A stretch of DNA of 40,586 nucleotides from Symsagittifera roscoffensis (lineage: Eukaryota; Xenacoelomorpha; Acoela; Convolutidae), in NCBI RefSeq assembly GCF_963678635.1, contig NW_026971254.1, positions 1-40,586 on the forward strand, given 5' to 3'. Within the stretch, counting starts at the first letter, position 1. Every line of letters starts with the position of its first letter. Positions 10,177-20,445 of this stretch are shown here, piece after piece. The notes beneath the pieces were generated by a model that was not told where the DNA came from, ran no database searches, and worked only from the letters and a program-made list of their open reading frames with translations. The position numbers and the translations under genes are program-made.

Positions 10177-10715
10177 ATTCAACTAGCAAAAGGAGTGCAA
10201 AAGGAGTAGTACAACACTCCCAGCAGCAACTTACACACCAGAGGTTCAGGGAAACATTACTGAGTGGAAAAACCCTTCGTATATACAACTACTCAATAAA
10301 ATCGAAAGCCCATACCAACATAACCATAGCGCAGAACCGAATTGCCCTTTCACCCTTCGATAGTAAGCGGTTCTTACTAATCGACGGGATAGCTACATTG
10401 CCCTTTGGACACAGGTCTCCAGAAGAAAATGTGTTCTTCGAGGCCATTGCGGAAGAAAGCGAGTGGGCAAACTCACAGTTGACAAATACCCCGACTTATA
10501 GCAGCGAAAACAGCGAAAGCTGGCAATCGACGGAATTCCGGGTCCCAGATTGGGGCTTTCTTCAAGAAAGCTATACGGAGGAAGAGCTTCAAGAAGAAAG
10601 CGCAGCTAGCAGTTCAAGAGACCCTCCGCCTATCAATAATCCCTTCATTCTAACAGAAGCGTCTGTTCGTTCTAGTCAGAAAAAAAGGAGAAAACTTGAT
10701 AAAATTGATCAATAA
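10177..10715 (+). CDS. DNA polymerase B, C-terminal exon (thumb region and basic tail)
   Basis: This exon is open from the acceptor at 10176 to TAA at 10713-10715. SAKGVV..LTHQRFRETLLSGK and ALSPFDSKRFLLIDG..TLPFGH are the conserved end of Polinton/viral PolB, in which the basic KGV motif follows motif C. The gene extends about 80 residues beyond the usual end. This extra tail is acidic (EEELQEE) and finishes PPINNPF..SSQKKRRKLDKIDQ, a nuclear localisation signal like the tail of the gene at 3643-4311. The segment itself has no internal break; it is the last part of a gene broken elsewhere. Confidence 0.8.
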
Positions 10716-11205
10716 AAATTTTCACTTGAAAATTTCGGCTAAATTGCCTTGTTACTTGGAATTACGGCTGTACATTTGTAAATATAAAACATTCAGCAAA
10801 CATTGTTTTAAGTTAAATAGACCGGCGCAAAAGAGACTGGTAATTGCAACTTACCCTTGAAGCAGGAGCGAAGGATTGCGTATTTGGTTTCCCAAAGTAA
10901 GCTAATAGTAAGGCTAAAAGAATCAAAATGGTGCAAGTCGAAAATAAGGGAGACTTGGAAATAAGTTTGAAAATAAAATAAGAAAAAGAAACGAACAATA
11001 ATTACCAAAAATTTTTAAAAGGAAAAATGAATGGTACTTTATGTAAACTCATATTTATATGAACGAAAAGGATTAGCTTTTAGATAAAAATCAGCGAAAA
11101 AACCGCAGCTGGATATACCCATACTTATTTAGTGGTGGGAAAGTTTGGAAGGGATTAAATTTAACCACCGCGCGAAAATAAATACCAAAGTATTTTGTCT
11201 GTCGG
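10716..11205. other. Non-coding; expected right end of the Polinton
   Basis: No gene is visible. The terminal inverted repeat of the Polinton should lie to the right of the polymerase, but its partner is outside the window, so I cannot place the end. Confidence 0.4.
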
Positions 11206-11344
11206 GTGTCCTAAGAGAGGGGTCTTTTTATTTCGGGCAGGGTACTTTGGGGTCTTTAAAAAAGATGGGTCCTTTTGGACCCTACTTTTGGTAGGACCCC
11301 AAAGACCCCTACCGTCGAAAAGACCCCCCCCCCCCTAAGGACAC
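11206..11344. mobile_element. 139-bp palindromic (fold-back) element
   Basis: The two halves are imperfect reverse complements centred at about 11,275. Outer arms are GTGTCCTWAG... at 11206 and ...CCTAAGGACAC ending 11344. Inner arms share CTTTGGGGTC and its complement, and the centre is GGGTCC-TTTT-GGACCC. It includes a 14-base C run. No coding capacity; probably a MITE. Confidence 0.75.
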
Positions 11345-12229
11345 ACGGTGGATTACAATACTACTCTTAAGCATAGCATTTCAAAAATTTCTGCACAGAA
11401 TACTTACCGCTGGAACCCTTGAGTGGCCAAAAATTTGAGGGAATTCTTGAAACTTGTAATTTGCGGTAAATACTTCTGCTCAATGAATTCAGCTGACAAA
11501 ATTGTTCCTGATTACAATTATTTGCTGCATTTTTTTAAAAATTATTTTTAATTTGAATTTTGAATCGCCATAACTGAAATTGTTACGACACCTATAGTTT
11601 TTAGACAAAATAATCTATTTTATACAGAATTTATGATATTTTTACAGATAGCAGTGTATCTACTAATAAGGCACAGGTTATTTTGAAGTTTTAATGTTTA
11701 AAGTTTTTACACTGACTATATTTCGATTATAAATAGACTTAGTAGATTTTTAAAAAAAAATCGATTATTTTGGCACTAAATTCCCTTCAATTCTGATGTA
11801 AAAAAAATGTTCTTATTCCTTCTATGAAAGCGAGTATCTTTCGCAAAATTATTTGATAGGTTCCAAAGTTACATCGAACTATTGGTTCTTTTTCAGAATC
11901 ATTTATATTTAAGAATAGCAGTGATTTAATAAGCTGAGTCATAATTTTTTTTACGTAAATGTCGGCGGAAATTTTGGTTGAAGAAGATTCATACAAAAAC
12001 AGTTTCATTACACTTTACCGTAAAATTCATAGATGAAGTCAAAGTTTCAATACGTGGAGTTAAAAAATCCTAATCTAAAAAATATCATCAAATTGTATAT
12101 TTGTTTTTTTAACCTAAGCATTTTTTTTATTAAAAACAGTTGCTCTAAATCTCTTAAAATAACCTCTAATTGAAATGTGTCCCACTTTTTTCAAAAAACT
12201 TTGAAACTATTACGACAAAACGATACAAC
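11345..12229. other. Non-coding AT-rich stretch
   Basis: I see only long A/T runs and short spurious frames here; nothing supportable. Confidence 0.5.
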
Positions 12230-12656
12230 TTCCAAATTATCAGGGGTGGATCTAAAATTTTCTAGAGGGGGAGGATTTCCAAAAAAAATATCGAAAATTT
12301 TGACGACTTTTTTTCGGTCGAATAAATTGATTTTCCGAGTTCTCCTAAAGCTCTAAAAAGACGCTGTTTCGGCCAATTTTTCTGCGCCGCAGGCAAATTT
12401 TTTAGAAACCAGGTTAAAAAAAGCCGCTTTTGGGAACTTTTTGGAAAATGTTGACAAAAAAAACGCGTTTTTTTTTGGCGCGCGCTCCCCCTCAAAAAGA
12501 GTTTATATTGGCGCCCAAGGTGTCTTTAGAAAAATTTGGGGGCGGTCAGCCAAAAATGGATTTCTTAAAAAGTACCAAAGGCGGACCAAATGGGTTGACA
12601 AGGAGTCAAATCCCTGAAAGGAGGAGGCGTCTTCCCCATCCGCCTCTGTTCCAAAT
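12230..12656. mobile_element. hAT-like non-autonomous element with 8-bp target site duplication
   Basis: TTCCAAAT occurs at 12230-12237 and again at 12649-12656. Between them the sequence starts (after TAT) CAGGGGTGGAT and ends with the complement of CAGAGGCGGAT, so 9 of 11 terminal bases match. An 8-bp target duplication and CAGRGGYGG termini are typical of hAT-superfamily elements. The interior (about 411 bp) is GC-richer than its surroundings and has no transposase. Confidence 0.7.
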
Positions 12657-12996
12657 GCTGACTCAGCAATTTTCTGTTTTAATTAAATTTCACCTTTCAA
12701 TTTTTGCGTTTTTCAAGCAATTTTGTATTTCAGGTCCCCGATGGATGCAAGCAGACCAAGCTGGATCAGATTACTTTTTTGCAGTCCTGGGCTACGTTAT
12801 GGACAAAATATCACCTTTATTCACGAATTGATTTTGAGGCAGAAACGATTAAAACATAATTAACCAGTTGCAGTGCTGTGCAAGTAGCACAGAATGTTCC
12901 GACCTTAATTTGTTATAAAACAGAAATAGGCTGTTTTTCTTGCGCGAGGAGTGGGCAAGAGGACCTAAAATGTCGCTTAGATCAGCATTGCTCTTT
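12657..12996. other. Non-coding spacer before the LTR element
   Basis: No gene or repeat that I can support. Confidence 0.5.
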
Positions 12997-13001
12997 ACTG
13001 A

Positions 13002-13343
13002 TGTTATACCCACGACCGTTAGGTGAGATATAATATATGTTGGCTCTGTGTTAGTGAGAGCTACGCTGTGTGCTAGTTGAGAATTAAACGAATAAGAGAA
13101 CAACTTAAATTCAACTCGCTACAGGCTGACACTTATATCGAATCATTTGAGAAACAGTGCCTTATAGGTACTAGTACATACGTGATTACGTATAAATAAG
13201 TACTTATTTAATCATCAGACGTCTATAGGTTAATTAGTTTACTCTATATCTATAACATGTAAATGTTACCAATTCGTTATTCTAGCGCCTGAACTGACTT
13301 AATCAAAACTGGATATTTTGCTACAATATCCGTACGGATAACA
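13002..13343 (-). repeat. 3' LTR of the gypsy element
   Basis: 342 bp, with TGTTATACCC at one end and GGATAACA at the other. It is directly flanked internally by a polypurine tract and externally by ACTGA. The 5' LTR has an extra few bases near the position of 13,125. Confidence 0.93.
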
Positions 13344-13356
13344 TTCCTCTCTTTTT
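13344..13356 (-). other. Polypurine tract
   Basis: On the - strand AAAAAGAGAGGAA ends exactly at the LTR start (TGTTATCC). This is the expected second-strand primer site, and it survives although the adjoining integrase is mostly deleted. Confidence 0.8.
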
Positions 13357-14600
13357 GATAAATTGAGTCTATCACTTACACCCACCAATATGTGAACCTC
13401 TTTATCGTTTTCGTCAGGTAGGGGCCCCGCAAAATCCAATTGAATTTCTTCATTCGGCTCGACCATCGCGTCCAGTGTTGTGTAGTGTTTTTTACCCGAG
13501 ATTATTTTAAAATTCTTACCCTTCTCGCGGCAGCGTTTGCAATTTTGGGCCGTTGCTACAATATCTCGGTGTAAATACGGGTACCACTTGTGTTTCGCCG
13601 CTTCTAGCATTCCTCCTTGTCCCTGATGCCCTGATGTGTAAGGTGCAGTGCATCCATAAGTGTGGGTCTTAACTGCGTTGGTATAACGACTCTGTCGTCG
13701 TATAGGAGGATATTGTCTCTGACGGACAGGCGGTGTCTTACATTAAAAAAGTAAGGTGTTTCGCCGCTTCTAGCATTCCTCTTTGTCCCTGATGCCCTGA
13801 TGTGTAAGGTGCAGTGCATCCATAAGTGTGGGTCTTAACTGCGTTGGTATAACGACTCTGTCGTCGTATAGGAGGATATTGTCTCTGACGGACAGGCGGT
13901 GTCTTACAATAAAAAAGTAAGGACCGTAGCAATCCTTAATGTTGTCCCACTTTTGTTGCTTAACCATGTTCATAAGCGGCGATAGATTCTGGTCTCGTCT
14001 AAATGCGGCTGCTATAAAATTTACATCCATTACTTTTCGTAAATTTTTTCTGAACATTGGGGTGTCCTCCTCCTCGATGTTGGCGGTTGTCTGGCATTCA
14101 GTGTCCTGTCTTGTCCTCATCAACCTGTGTCTAACACTCCGTGTCTTGTTTTTCTGTTCATTCCAGGGTCTGACAAATCGCAGCTACCCGTTCGTTTTCA
14201 ATTCTTCTGAATGTATAACTTTCCGTTGACGGGATAACCTGGTGTTTTACGTCACTGATTGTGAGTTCTGGCGGTGGTGGTTTCAAAATAAAATCATTAA
14301 AAGACACGTATTTATTAGGTGGAAAGGTAAGTTGTGTCTGCATTCCGCTGTATTCGTCGAAACGGGGGTAAGGCCATACCTTGTTGCAATTGCTTGCTCA
14401 TTATTGAATTTTGTTTTGAGTTTTTGTTTTAATGAAGAGCGACTTGATTCAAACAATTGACTACAAACAGTGAATGCAGTTTGTGTGTGAACCAAATTTG
14501 AAAGTGCGAAGTTTTCGTTCAGATTGAGCTCTTTGGTGCATAGATAATTTATTGGTTTAACATTATTGAAGGATATGTTATTACTGCTGCTATCTTGGAA
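13357..14600 (-). pseudogene. Integrase region of gypsy pol: N-terminal and start of core only
   Basis: The pre-integrase and HHCC zinc-binding part is present (W...P.F.VRHRLSVRDNILLYDDRVVIPTQLR, then HLTHQG, and CKRCREK). The first catalytic Asp is in QLDFAGP (about 13,435). The coding sequence then stops making sense after HILVGVSD, at about 13,375, and the polypurine tract follows within about 20 bp. The second Asp, the Glu and the whole C-terminal domain are missing. The region also carries a 166-bp tandem duplication that shifts the frame. Confidence 0.85.
13591..13922 (-). repeat. Near-identical 166-bp tandem duplication inside the integrase
   Basis: Copies 13591-13756 and 13757-13922 differ at only about two positions (CTCC/CTCT near the start, CATT/CAAT near the end). 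166 is not a multiple of three, so it breaks the frame between the HHCC halves. The low divergence contrasts with about 9 percent between the LTRs, so it arose later or is an assembly artefact. Confidence 0.92.
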
Positions 14601-16053
14601 TTCTACGCAGTTGGCGAAGTCATCGACTAATGCTACGACAAATTGTTCGTCCTAGTATGCCGGAGGTTGTGGTTTACCGACTGGGTGTCGCAAAATGTAA
14701 TCAATGAGGCCCGTTTTACTACCGGCCAAATGATGTATATCAAAATCAAATGGAATGAGTCTTTCAATCCATCTGTTTAACCAGCTTTGGTAGGTTTTGT
14801 TGCCCCTAATACTTTTTAGCGCACTTACGAATGCTTGATGGTCCGTTATCAGAGTGAAGCGTCTACCGTATAGTTAATACTTGAAATTCTCAATGGCCCA
14901 CACTGCCGCCGAAAGCTCGAGTTCGTTTACCGAGTGTTTTTAATCGCATGAATTTAAGAACCCTGATGCATACGCAATAGTTGCCCAACCTTCTGGTGTA
15001 TCTTGTTCAAGAGCCGCGCCTATTCCATCGGGGCTAGCATCACAAATAATGCGAGTTTCCCGGTCACTTACGAAGTGTCTATTTTCCAAAATGTTTTTAA
15101 CGGCATTAAGAATGTTTTTGAACGCTTTTCCGTCTTCCTCACTCCAATGAAAATTAAATTTGTTTATCATAGACAGTTGGGGTCTTAAAGGGTTACATAA
15201 TTGAGCAAAGTTGGGTATAAACTTGTTTAGATCATGGATCGAACCCATAAAAGTCTTCAATCGTTTGAATGTTTTTGGGTATGATAGATTTATTATTGCG
15301 TCGGTCTTCTTCTGCATAGGTGTGGTGCCGTATTCATTTATTACGAATCCCAGCCAACCTACTTCTTTGCAACCAAATTTACCTTTATCGACCGAAATTG
15401 CCATTTTTTCGTCATCTAATTTATTTAGGCTTTTAGTCAGTTTTTCTATGTGCTGCTCTTTCGTACCGTGGGATATAATTAAAATATCGTCTAAGAATGC
15501 GAACGTGTCCTTCTTGTTGTTAAGAGTTAAATCGATGGCTTTCTGGAATTCTGCGGGCATATCCGTGAGCCCGTAGAAACCAGTTTAGATCTGATAGGTT
15601 CCCGTTGCATTTCCCCCAATTATACTGAAGTTACACTGCGTACGGGTCGCTTTGTCCAGTGGCAGTTGACTATACGCGTAGCGTAGATCTATCGTAGAAA
15701 AAATGTTGTTCCCGGCTTATTTGTACCTTTTTTTGCCAATTGCGCTGTATTGTCCAACAATACATCAAAATTCGGCATCTGGTATTTATTTTTGTGGATC
15801 GATTTATTTATTTTTTTTTCGAATCCAAGGCTAATTTAATTGATCAGTCTTTCTTAACAGTGATTACAATAGGGCTTATGAATTGTTGGTCACTGCATTT
15901 GTCTAGGCGAATTTTATGGCCTTGATCAATTAATGATCTGATTTCGTGTTCCACTTTTTCTTGCATATGGATGCGAATGCGTGAAGAGCCTTGTTGTTGT
16001 AGAGCCTTGAATTCTGTTAAATTTTTTGTATGCACCATATGCTTTTTGAACGC
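14601..16053 (-). pseudogene. Reverse transcriptase and RNase H of the gypsy element
   Basis: The RT start region (LIDQGHKIRL..SPIVITVKKD) lies at 15846-16000. A degraded stretch with at least two frameshifts follows, then a clean 206-residue frame 14940-15560. That frame has the active site AFLDDILII (about 15,483-15,500), GFVINEYGTTP, and the connection and RNase H entry ICDASPDGIGAALEQ. RNase H continues past a TAA with TDHQAFVSALKS (about 14,840) and a HLAGSKTGLIDYILRHP-type end (about 14,690-14,740). In the family this enzyme copies the RNA and removes the template strand. Confidence 0.88.
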
Positions 16054-17361
16054 CTATTGTGTACAGGGTCCGGTATACGTGGTTCTGACCCACGCCACAA
16101 TTTGTGTATCTGAGCTATCAATATTGTTAACATGTAGTGCTGACCTACCAACTGGTTTTCTCTCCTGGTGTAGCTGTATTCCGATTTGTGGAAGAAGATT
16201 GCGCCCCAGGATGTTTGCTCGTCTGTCATCCACCACTATAAAAGAGGCTGTTTGAATCGTCCCACCACCTGATTCAATTGGAGGGATTAGGCGGCCAAGG
16301 GACGGGATTTTGTATCCATTGTAGCAGACCATTCGGTTAGCTTCGTCGTCATCTCTCAATTTTGTTTCAACTGTCGACTTTACTGTTGCTGCCAGTAGAT
16401 TGTCGGTTTTTTTGTTCACGAAAGACGTTGGGGATCCTGTGTCAGCAATAAAAACGATATTATTCGTTTCCGAGCGGTTCCTAATTAAGTGTCCTTGTAA
16501 ATCGGTGTTTGTGATTTCTGCCCGTCTCGGTTCGAAATATATCCAATTGGTGGATGTATCATCCGGATGGATTACTTCCCACCCCGGGATAATATCACCT
16601 GCTTGCAGGTAATTGACGCAGGCGTTCATTTCGGTGTCTTGAAGATCTTGTTGTTGTGGAATACTCTCCTGTATCGCATTTATCTGGCTAGATTTGCAGA
16701 GTCTCGCAAAATGACCCCTTTTGGTGCGTTTTTTGCAATTTTTGTCTCGCACCGGACACTGTGCCAAATGATTTGCTGAGAATGCGTTGCCGCATTTGAA
16801 GCAATCTTTTTTCTGTCCAGATTTTTCTGTGTTGTTCCTCGACGTTGTTACTCCTCTACTACGTCCACCCCGGGGTTGAGACCTGTAACCACCACGCCTT
16901 TGGACGAAGTTTACAGGTTCTGATTTTATATTTGAAAATCCGGCGTGACTGTTGGAAGTTCCTTGCTTTCTGATATGGACCTGATTCTCGAGGCCTTTTT
17001 CACGTCTTATCGCGTAATCCAATGCTTGTTTGGGCGTTTTTGTTTCAGCAAGAAGTTCTTTTTGAACCTTGCCGTTTGACATGTTTGCTGTAAGCAAATC
17101 TCTGATTGTTTCTGATTCGAGACCTCCATCGTTGCATGCTGTACACTTGAAATTTACTTTTACCACGAGTTCCGTAAGTCCGCAATGAAATTCTTTCAGG
17201 GATTCCGTTTTTGCCTGTTTGCATGTAAAGGCCTCATAGCGATCGAATGTTACATTTCGTTCCTTTACAAAAAGACGTGTTAGTCTGCACCAGAAGTCTC
17301 GGGTTGAAATTTCCTGTATTTTGAGGTCCGGATAGTATTGTGTCAATCTTCTTTGACCCTA
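16054..17361 (-). pseudogene. Gag C-terminal half, nucleocapsid and aspartic protease of the gypsy element
   Basis: The frame is open from a TAG at 17359-17361 to a TAG at 16054-16056. It begins with a gag core (LTRLFVKERNVTFDRYEAF, then ANMSNGKVQKELLAE). An Arg/Gly-rich linker follows, then zinc knuckles starting CFKCGNAF. The second knuckle reads NCKKRTKRGHFARLC, where the expected second Cys is Arg. The protease has FIADTGSPTSFV (about 16,440) and a later ILGRNLLPQIGI strand typical of retropepsins. RT follows in the same frame after the stop. Confidence 0.88.
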
Positions 17362-17742
17362 CGTCCCCAAACACAAGTAGATGTAGCTCCTGCATTTAAT
17401 GTCCGCTTCTTCCCACGGAATTCCGTCTACTGTTGGACCCAAGTTGTCCAAATGTTGACACTAGTTTTCCCACGCTACCCGTTTCTCCTGGTTCCGCAAA
17501 TTGCGTTCTCGGATTTGCTTGTCGGTTTCCCCCTCTATAGGGAGTTCGTATCCCGAATCTTGGGGTTTTCGGATAGCTGGGGGGATTTGTAACAACTTTG
17601 TCATGTTTACACCGTCTTTTGCGTCAATGCCGAGGAATAGCTGCTGATTCCACTTGTCCCACTCTACCGGTGGTTCCGCTGAGGCTTTTTGCGAAAATGG
17701 TGTTATTCCCAGCGGGTTCTTTGGAACTGCTGGCTGCGCCAT
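17362..17742 (-). pseudogene. Gag N-terminus, starting at the LTR-primer site junction
   Basis: The ATG is at 17742-17740. It opens MAQPAVPKNPLGITPF, then PPVEWDKWNQQLFLGIDAK, a pattern seen at the start of many gypsy gag proteins. A TAG at 17461-17463 and another at 17359-17361 interrupt it in the same frame as the downstream gag segment. The start codon uses the last base of the LTR and the first two bases of the primer binding site, so the 5' UTR would be entirely LTR. Confidence 0.8.
17724..17741 (-). other. tRNA primer binding site
   Basis: Immediately inside the 5' LTR the - strand reads TGGCGCAGCCAGCAGTTC. It starts with TGG, the complement of tRNA CCA. TGGCGCAG is shared with primer sites attributed to tRNA-Ser in some insect gypsy-like elements; which tRNA is used here is not determined. 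Confidence 0.75.
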
Positions 17743-18092
17743 GTTATGCCCTCGACCGTTAGGTGAGGTATAATCTATGTTGGTTCTGTGTTAGTGAGAG
17801 CTACGCTGTGTGCTAGTTGAGAATTAAACGAATAAGAGAACAACTCAAATTCAACTCGCTATGTTTAAGTCTGGCTGACTGTGACATCGAATCAATTGAG
17901 AGACAGTGCCTTATAGGTACTAGTACATATGTGATTACGTATAAATAGGTACTTATTTAATCATCATTCTTCTATAGGTTAATTAATTTACTTTAAGTCT
18001 ATAACATGTAAATCTTACCAACTGGTTATTCTAGCGCCTGAACTTAATTAATCATTACTGGATGTTTTGCTATAATATCCGTACGGATAACA
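17742..18092 (-). repeat. 5' LTR of the gypsy element
   Basis: 351 bp, with the same terminal TGTTAT/ATAACA inverted repeat as the other LTR. It is followed on the outside by ACTGA at 18093-18097. Confidence 0.93.
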
Positions 18093-18097
18093 ACTGA

Positions 18098-18541
18098 CTA
18101 CTTTTGTTTTTTAAAAAGGAATAAAAAAAAAACTTTCAAAATGCTTTTTCAATTCTTACACCTTATGTTCAGTTTGTCAATTAAAAAAAACACGGAAGTA
18201 CTGCATGAATCTTAAATAACTCGATAACGATATTTTGATGTCACCATAATGTAAGTTCCGTTTCAAAGCCTTTAGTATATTTGATAATGTTATTTGACAA
18301 CCAAAATGACTTAGTGTTCGGCTTTAGAAAGTGATTTTTACGTGGTTCTTAAGGACAGAAAAGTTAACTGACGTTTTATAATCCACTGTTAGTTATAGAC
18401 TTTGTAGAAATGTCCCGCGATGGAAAATCGAATTATGGAAAGTCAATTTAGATGGAAAACATGTTTCAAGAAAAAGGGAAAACCAGGAAATATGTACTCG
18501 AACAGCCACGGGAGGAATCTCAGGTTCCATTGGTGTTTTTA
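18098..18541. other. Intergenic spacer between the gypsy element and the receptor gene 3' end
   Basis: AT-rich; no coding or repeat signal that I can support. The receptor 3' UTR and polyadenylation site should lie here on the - strand. Confidence 0.45.
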
Positions 18542-18803
18542 TTAAGATTTTTCCATAGTTTCTATATTCTGATCTTTAGCAGCTCTTCCGCAAAACAGTG
18601 CTTTCAGGTACCGTTGGATCATCTTTGCGGGTTCTTGGAACGCGCGCAGCATCACAATCAATAAAACTGAGTTGATAAACCCGTACGCATGTTTCAATGC
18701 CATCAGAGCGGGACTGAGCACTGTAAAAGAGTGGTACTTTGTGTTCCACTGTTTCGTAGAGATCGCGAGGTCCTCGAAATATCTCCTTACATCTGATCCC
18801 CAG
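18542..18803 (-). CDS. 7TM receptor gene, last exon (TM7 and cytoplasmic tail)
   Basis: On the - strand an acceptor GCTACAG precedes CTGGGGATCAG. The frame reads DVRRYFEDLAISTKQW, then the hydrophobic helix ALKHAYGFINSVLLIVML, then RAFQEPAKMIQRYLKALF and a stop (TAA at 18542-18544). Aromatic residues followed by N at the NPxxY position (here NSVLL) and an amphipathic helix after the membrane are what TM7/helix 8 of a class A-like GPCR looks like. The exon starts in phase 2 and fits the donor at 19563. A shadow frame here is longer but has no such pattern. Confidence 0.75.
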
Positions 18804-19563
18804 CTGTAGCAATAAAATTTAGACCAATTTTTTTCACGCTTTTATTCATACTTACGAACTAGATCATAGAATTTATTCACGGCATTTTCAAAAGATAAGA
18901 CGAAAAAACATAATCTTCAACTTATTCCACCTTTTATAAAAATTGGTTAACTGACTTTTTGAGTAATTTTGAGAACATAGAAATGCGCCAAATTTTTCAA
19001 CCAAAACAATTCACATGGCGCTTTTGCTACATTTGAAACCAGCGTTTCTCAGCGTTCTTTTATGTGATTGGTTGGGTAGATTATTTTAGTAGATTATGAT
19101 TTAGTTTAACCTATATGTAGCAATCTACGCTATGTAGTTTAACGTATGTAGCAAAAACTTTATAGCTTTTGATATTTTTTTTTGCATATTTTCAAGTTTT
19201 GTAAGGCTTAGATTTAGAAAAAAAATGGGCTTTTTCTGTTTTACTTTTATTTTTGTTTAATTTATTTTGCCTCGAGATTCTTCTGGCAGCCTTTTTCGGT
19301 AACTAGAGCTGAGGAAGTGTCAAGAATTACTTAATGTACAAATATACCCCTGGATAGATTTAAATACTACCAAGTTCTACTAGAGTTTTAAGTTAAAATG
19401 AGCATTTGAGCATTGTGTCTAACGGAAATGCCTTAGTAATGATTGTGAGTCTTGAAGCCCGATTTTTTTTTCATTTCGCTTTTTTATTGTTTTTTTTATC
19501 AAGTCACTGAAAAAAAAACTTTGTTTTAGATTTTCACAAACAGTTTATGAGTTGGTCTATCAC
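18804..19563 (-). other. Receptor gene intron, 760 bp
   Basis: Donor CA|GTGATAG and acceptor GCTACAG; the phases agree (CA + C). AT-rich with long T runs; nothing else seen inside. Confidence 0.6.
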
Positions 19564-19841
19564 TGTGAGTCGTTTGACTCCATATCGTAAAGTAGATAAG
19601 AATCAAAAATGAGATGTGGCAGAACACAGCAAATCCATGACAAGTACAGGAATCCGAAAGCCTTCGTAAGTTTCCTGTTGGCTGTAGTCTGGCGAACATT
19701 TCGAAGGGTTTGAATGATATTGAAGTAGAAAAACCCAGCCAAAATTCCAGCTGCTATGAAAAATGCGAACTCAATTATTCGTTTAGAATATACGTTCCAT
19801 TGCAACCAGCATTCATCGCAGACTGTATCGTACGTATTGTC
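19564..19841 (-). CDS. 7TM receptor gene, TM5-TM6 exon
   Basis: After the acceptor TTTTGAAG the frame reads DNTYDTVCDECWLQW, an extracellular loop 2 with Cys residues. TM5 follows (IIEFAFFIAAGILAGFFYF), then a short basic loop 3 (RNVRQTTANRKLTK), and TM6 (FGFLYLSWICCVLPHLIF) with a Trp..Pro arrangement instead of the classic CWxP. It is in phase with both neighbouring exons. The ligand cannot be told. Confidence 0.78.
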
Positions 19842-20445
19842 CTTCAAAATTTGTCAAAATTGGAAGAAAACACTTTTGTCGGTAATTTGACAGGTTTAAT
19901 TTAACTTGGCAGGTTTAAAATGACTTCCGACCCACTGTTCGAACGTTAATGTTTTTCATTTGTTTTTTTTTAGGTTCAGATTTCCCGGAAATCATTAAGT
20001 TTATTTGAATTTCTGTAACTTTATTCATTTTTATCGGAAAGCCTCCGGTGTCTCACAACTATGTTTGGCTTTTTTCAATTTTCCTTGTTCGACTATCCGA
20101 GATATTTTGAATTTGAATCTACCCTACTATAACATTTGTTCTAAATTTATCTAAAGTTCCTGCAAATTTTCAAATTGATTGGTTTCATAAAGACTACTTT
20201 CTGTTTTTCTAAGGTTATGATCTGTATTGTTGATGTTGTCAAGAGTTTCGCCATTTATATACGCATAGGTTGTTTGAAGAAACAATTTTGTGTGTTAAGA
20301 AACTTGCAGTTTCAAGCAGCTAACTAGAATTAAAACCTCCAATTCACCTTGAACAGCAGAATGTTTCCAGGTAGTCGTAGTGACGAGTTGGGACTTCCAT
20401 CGTTCTACTTTTTTGGTTTCAAGTCCAACTTTTGACAAATTTTAC
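19842..20445 (-). other. Receptor gene intron, 604 bp
   Basis: Donor RF|GTAAAATTTG and acceptor TTTTGAAG|GAC, phase 0 on both sides. No other signal inside. Confidence 0.55.

Larger units (their letters stand above)
12997..18097 (-). mobile_element. Ty3/gypsy LTR retrotransposon, full ends, decayed interior
   Basis: The element runs on the - strand. Its direct repeats are 13002-13343 and 17742-18092, each TG..CA on the + strand (TGTTAT..ATAACA). The 5-bp duplication ACTGA lies at 12997-13001 and 18093-18097. Internal order on the - strand is gag, zinc knuckles, protease, RT, RNase H, integrase, which is the Ty3/gypsy (Metaviridae) order. No env is seen. The two LTRs differ at roughly 30 positions plus one small indel by eye, about 9 percent, so the insertion is not recent. 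It is non-functional: gag-pol has several stops and frameshifts and the integrase is cut short. Confidence 0.93.

Noticed and set aside
12262-12831. Protein-coding frames on both strands in the hAT-like element
   Set aside because: Low-complexity Lys/Phe-rich frames created by A/T and G runs; no transposase motif.
13002-18092. CRISPR-like or tandem array reading of the two LTRs
   Set aside because: Only two long copies with TG..CA ends, a target duplication and gag-pol between them; clearly LTRs.
18576-18812. 78-residue - strand frame overlapping the TM7 exon
   Set aside because: A shadow frame; the neighbouring frame gives a convincing TM7 helix, splice phase and stop.
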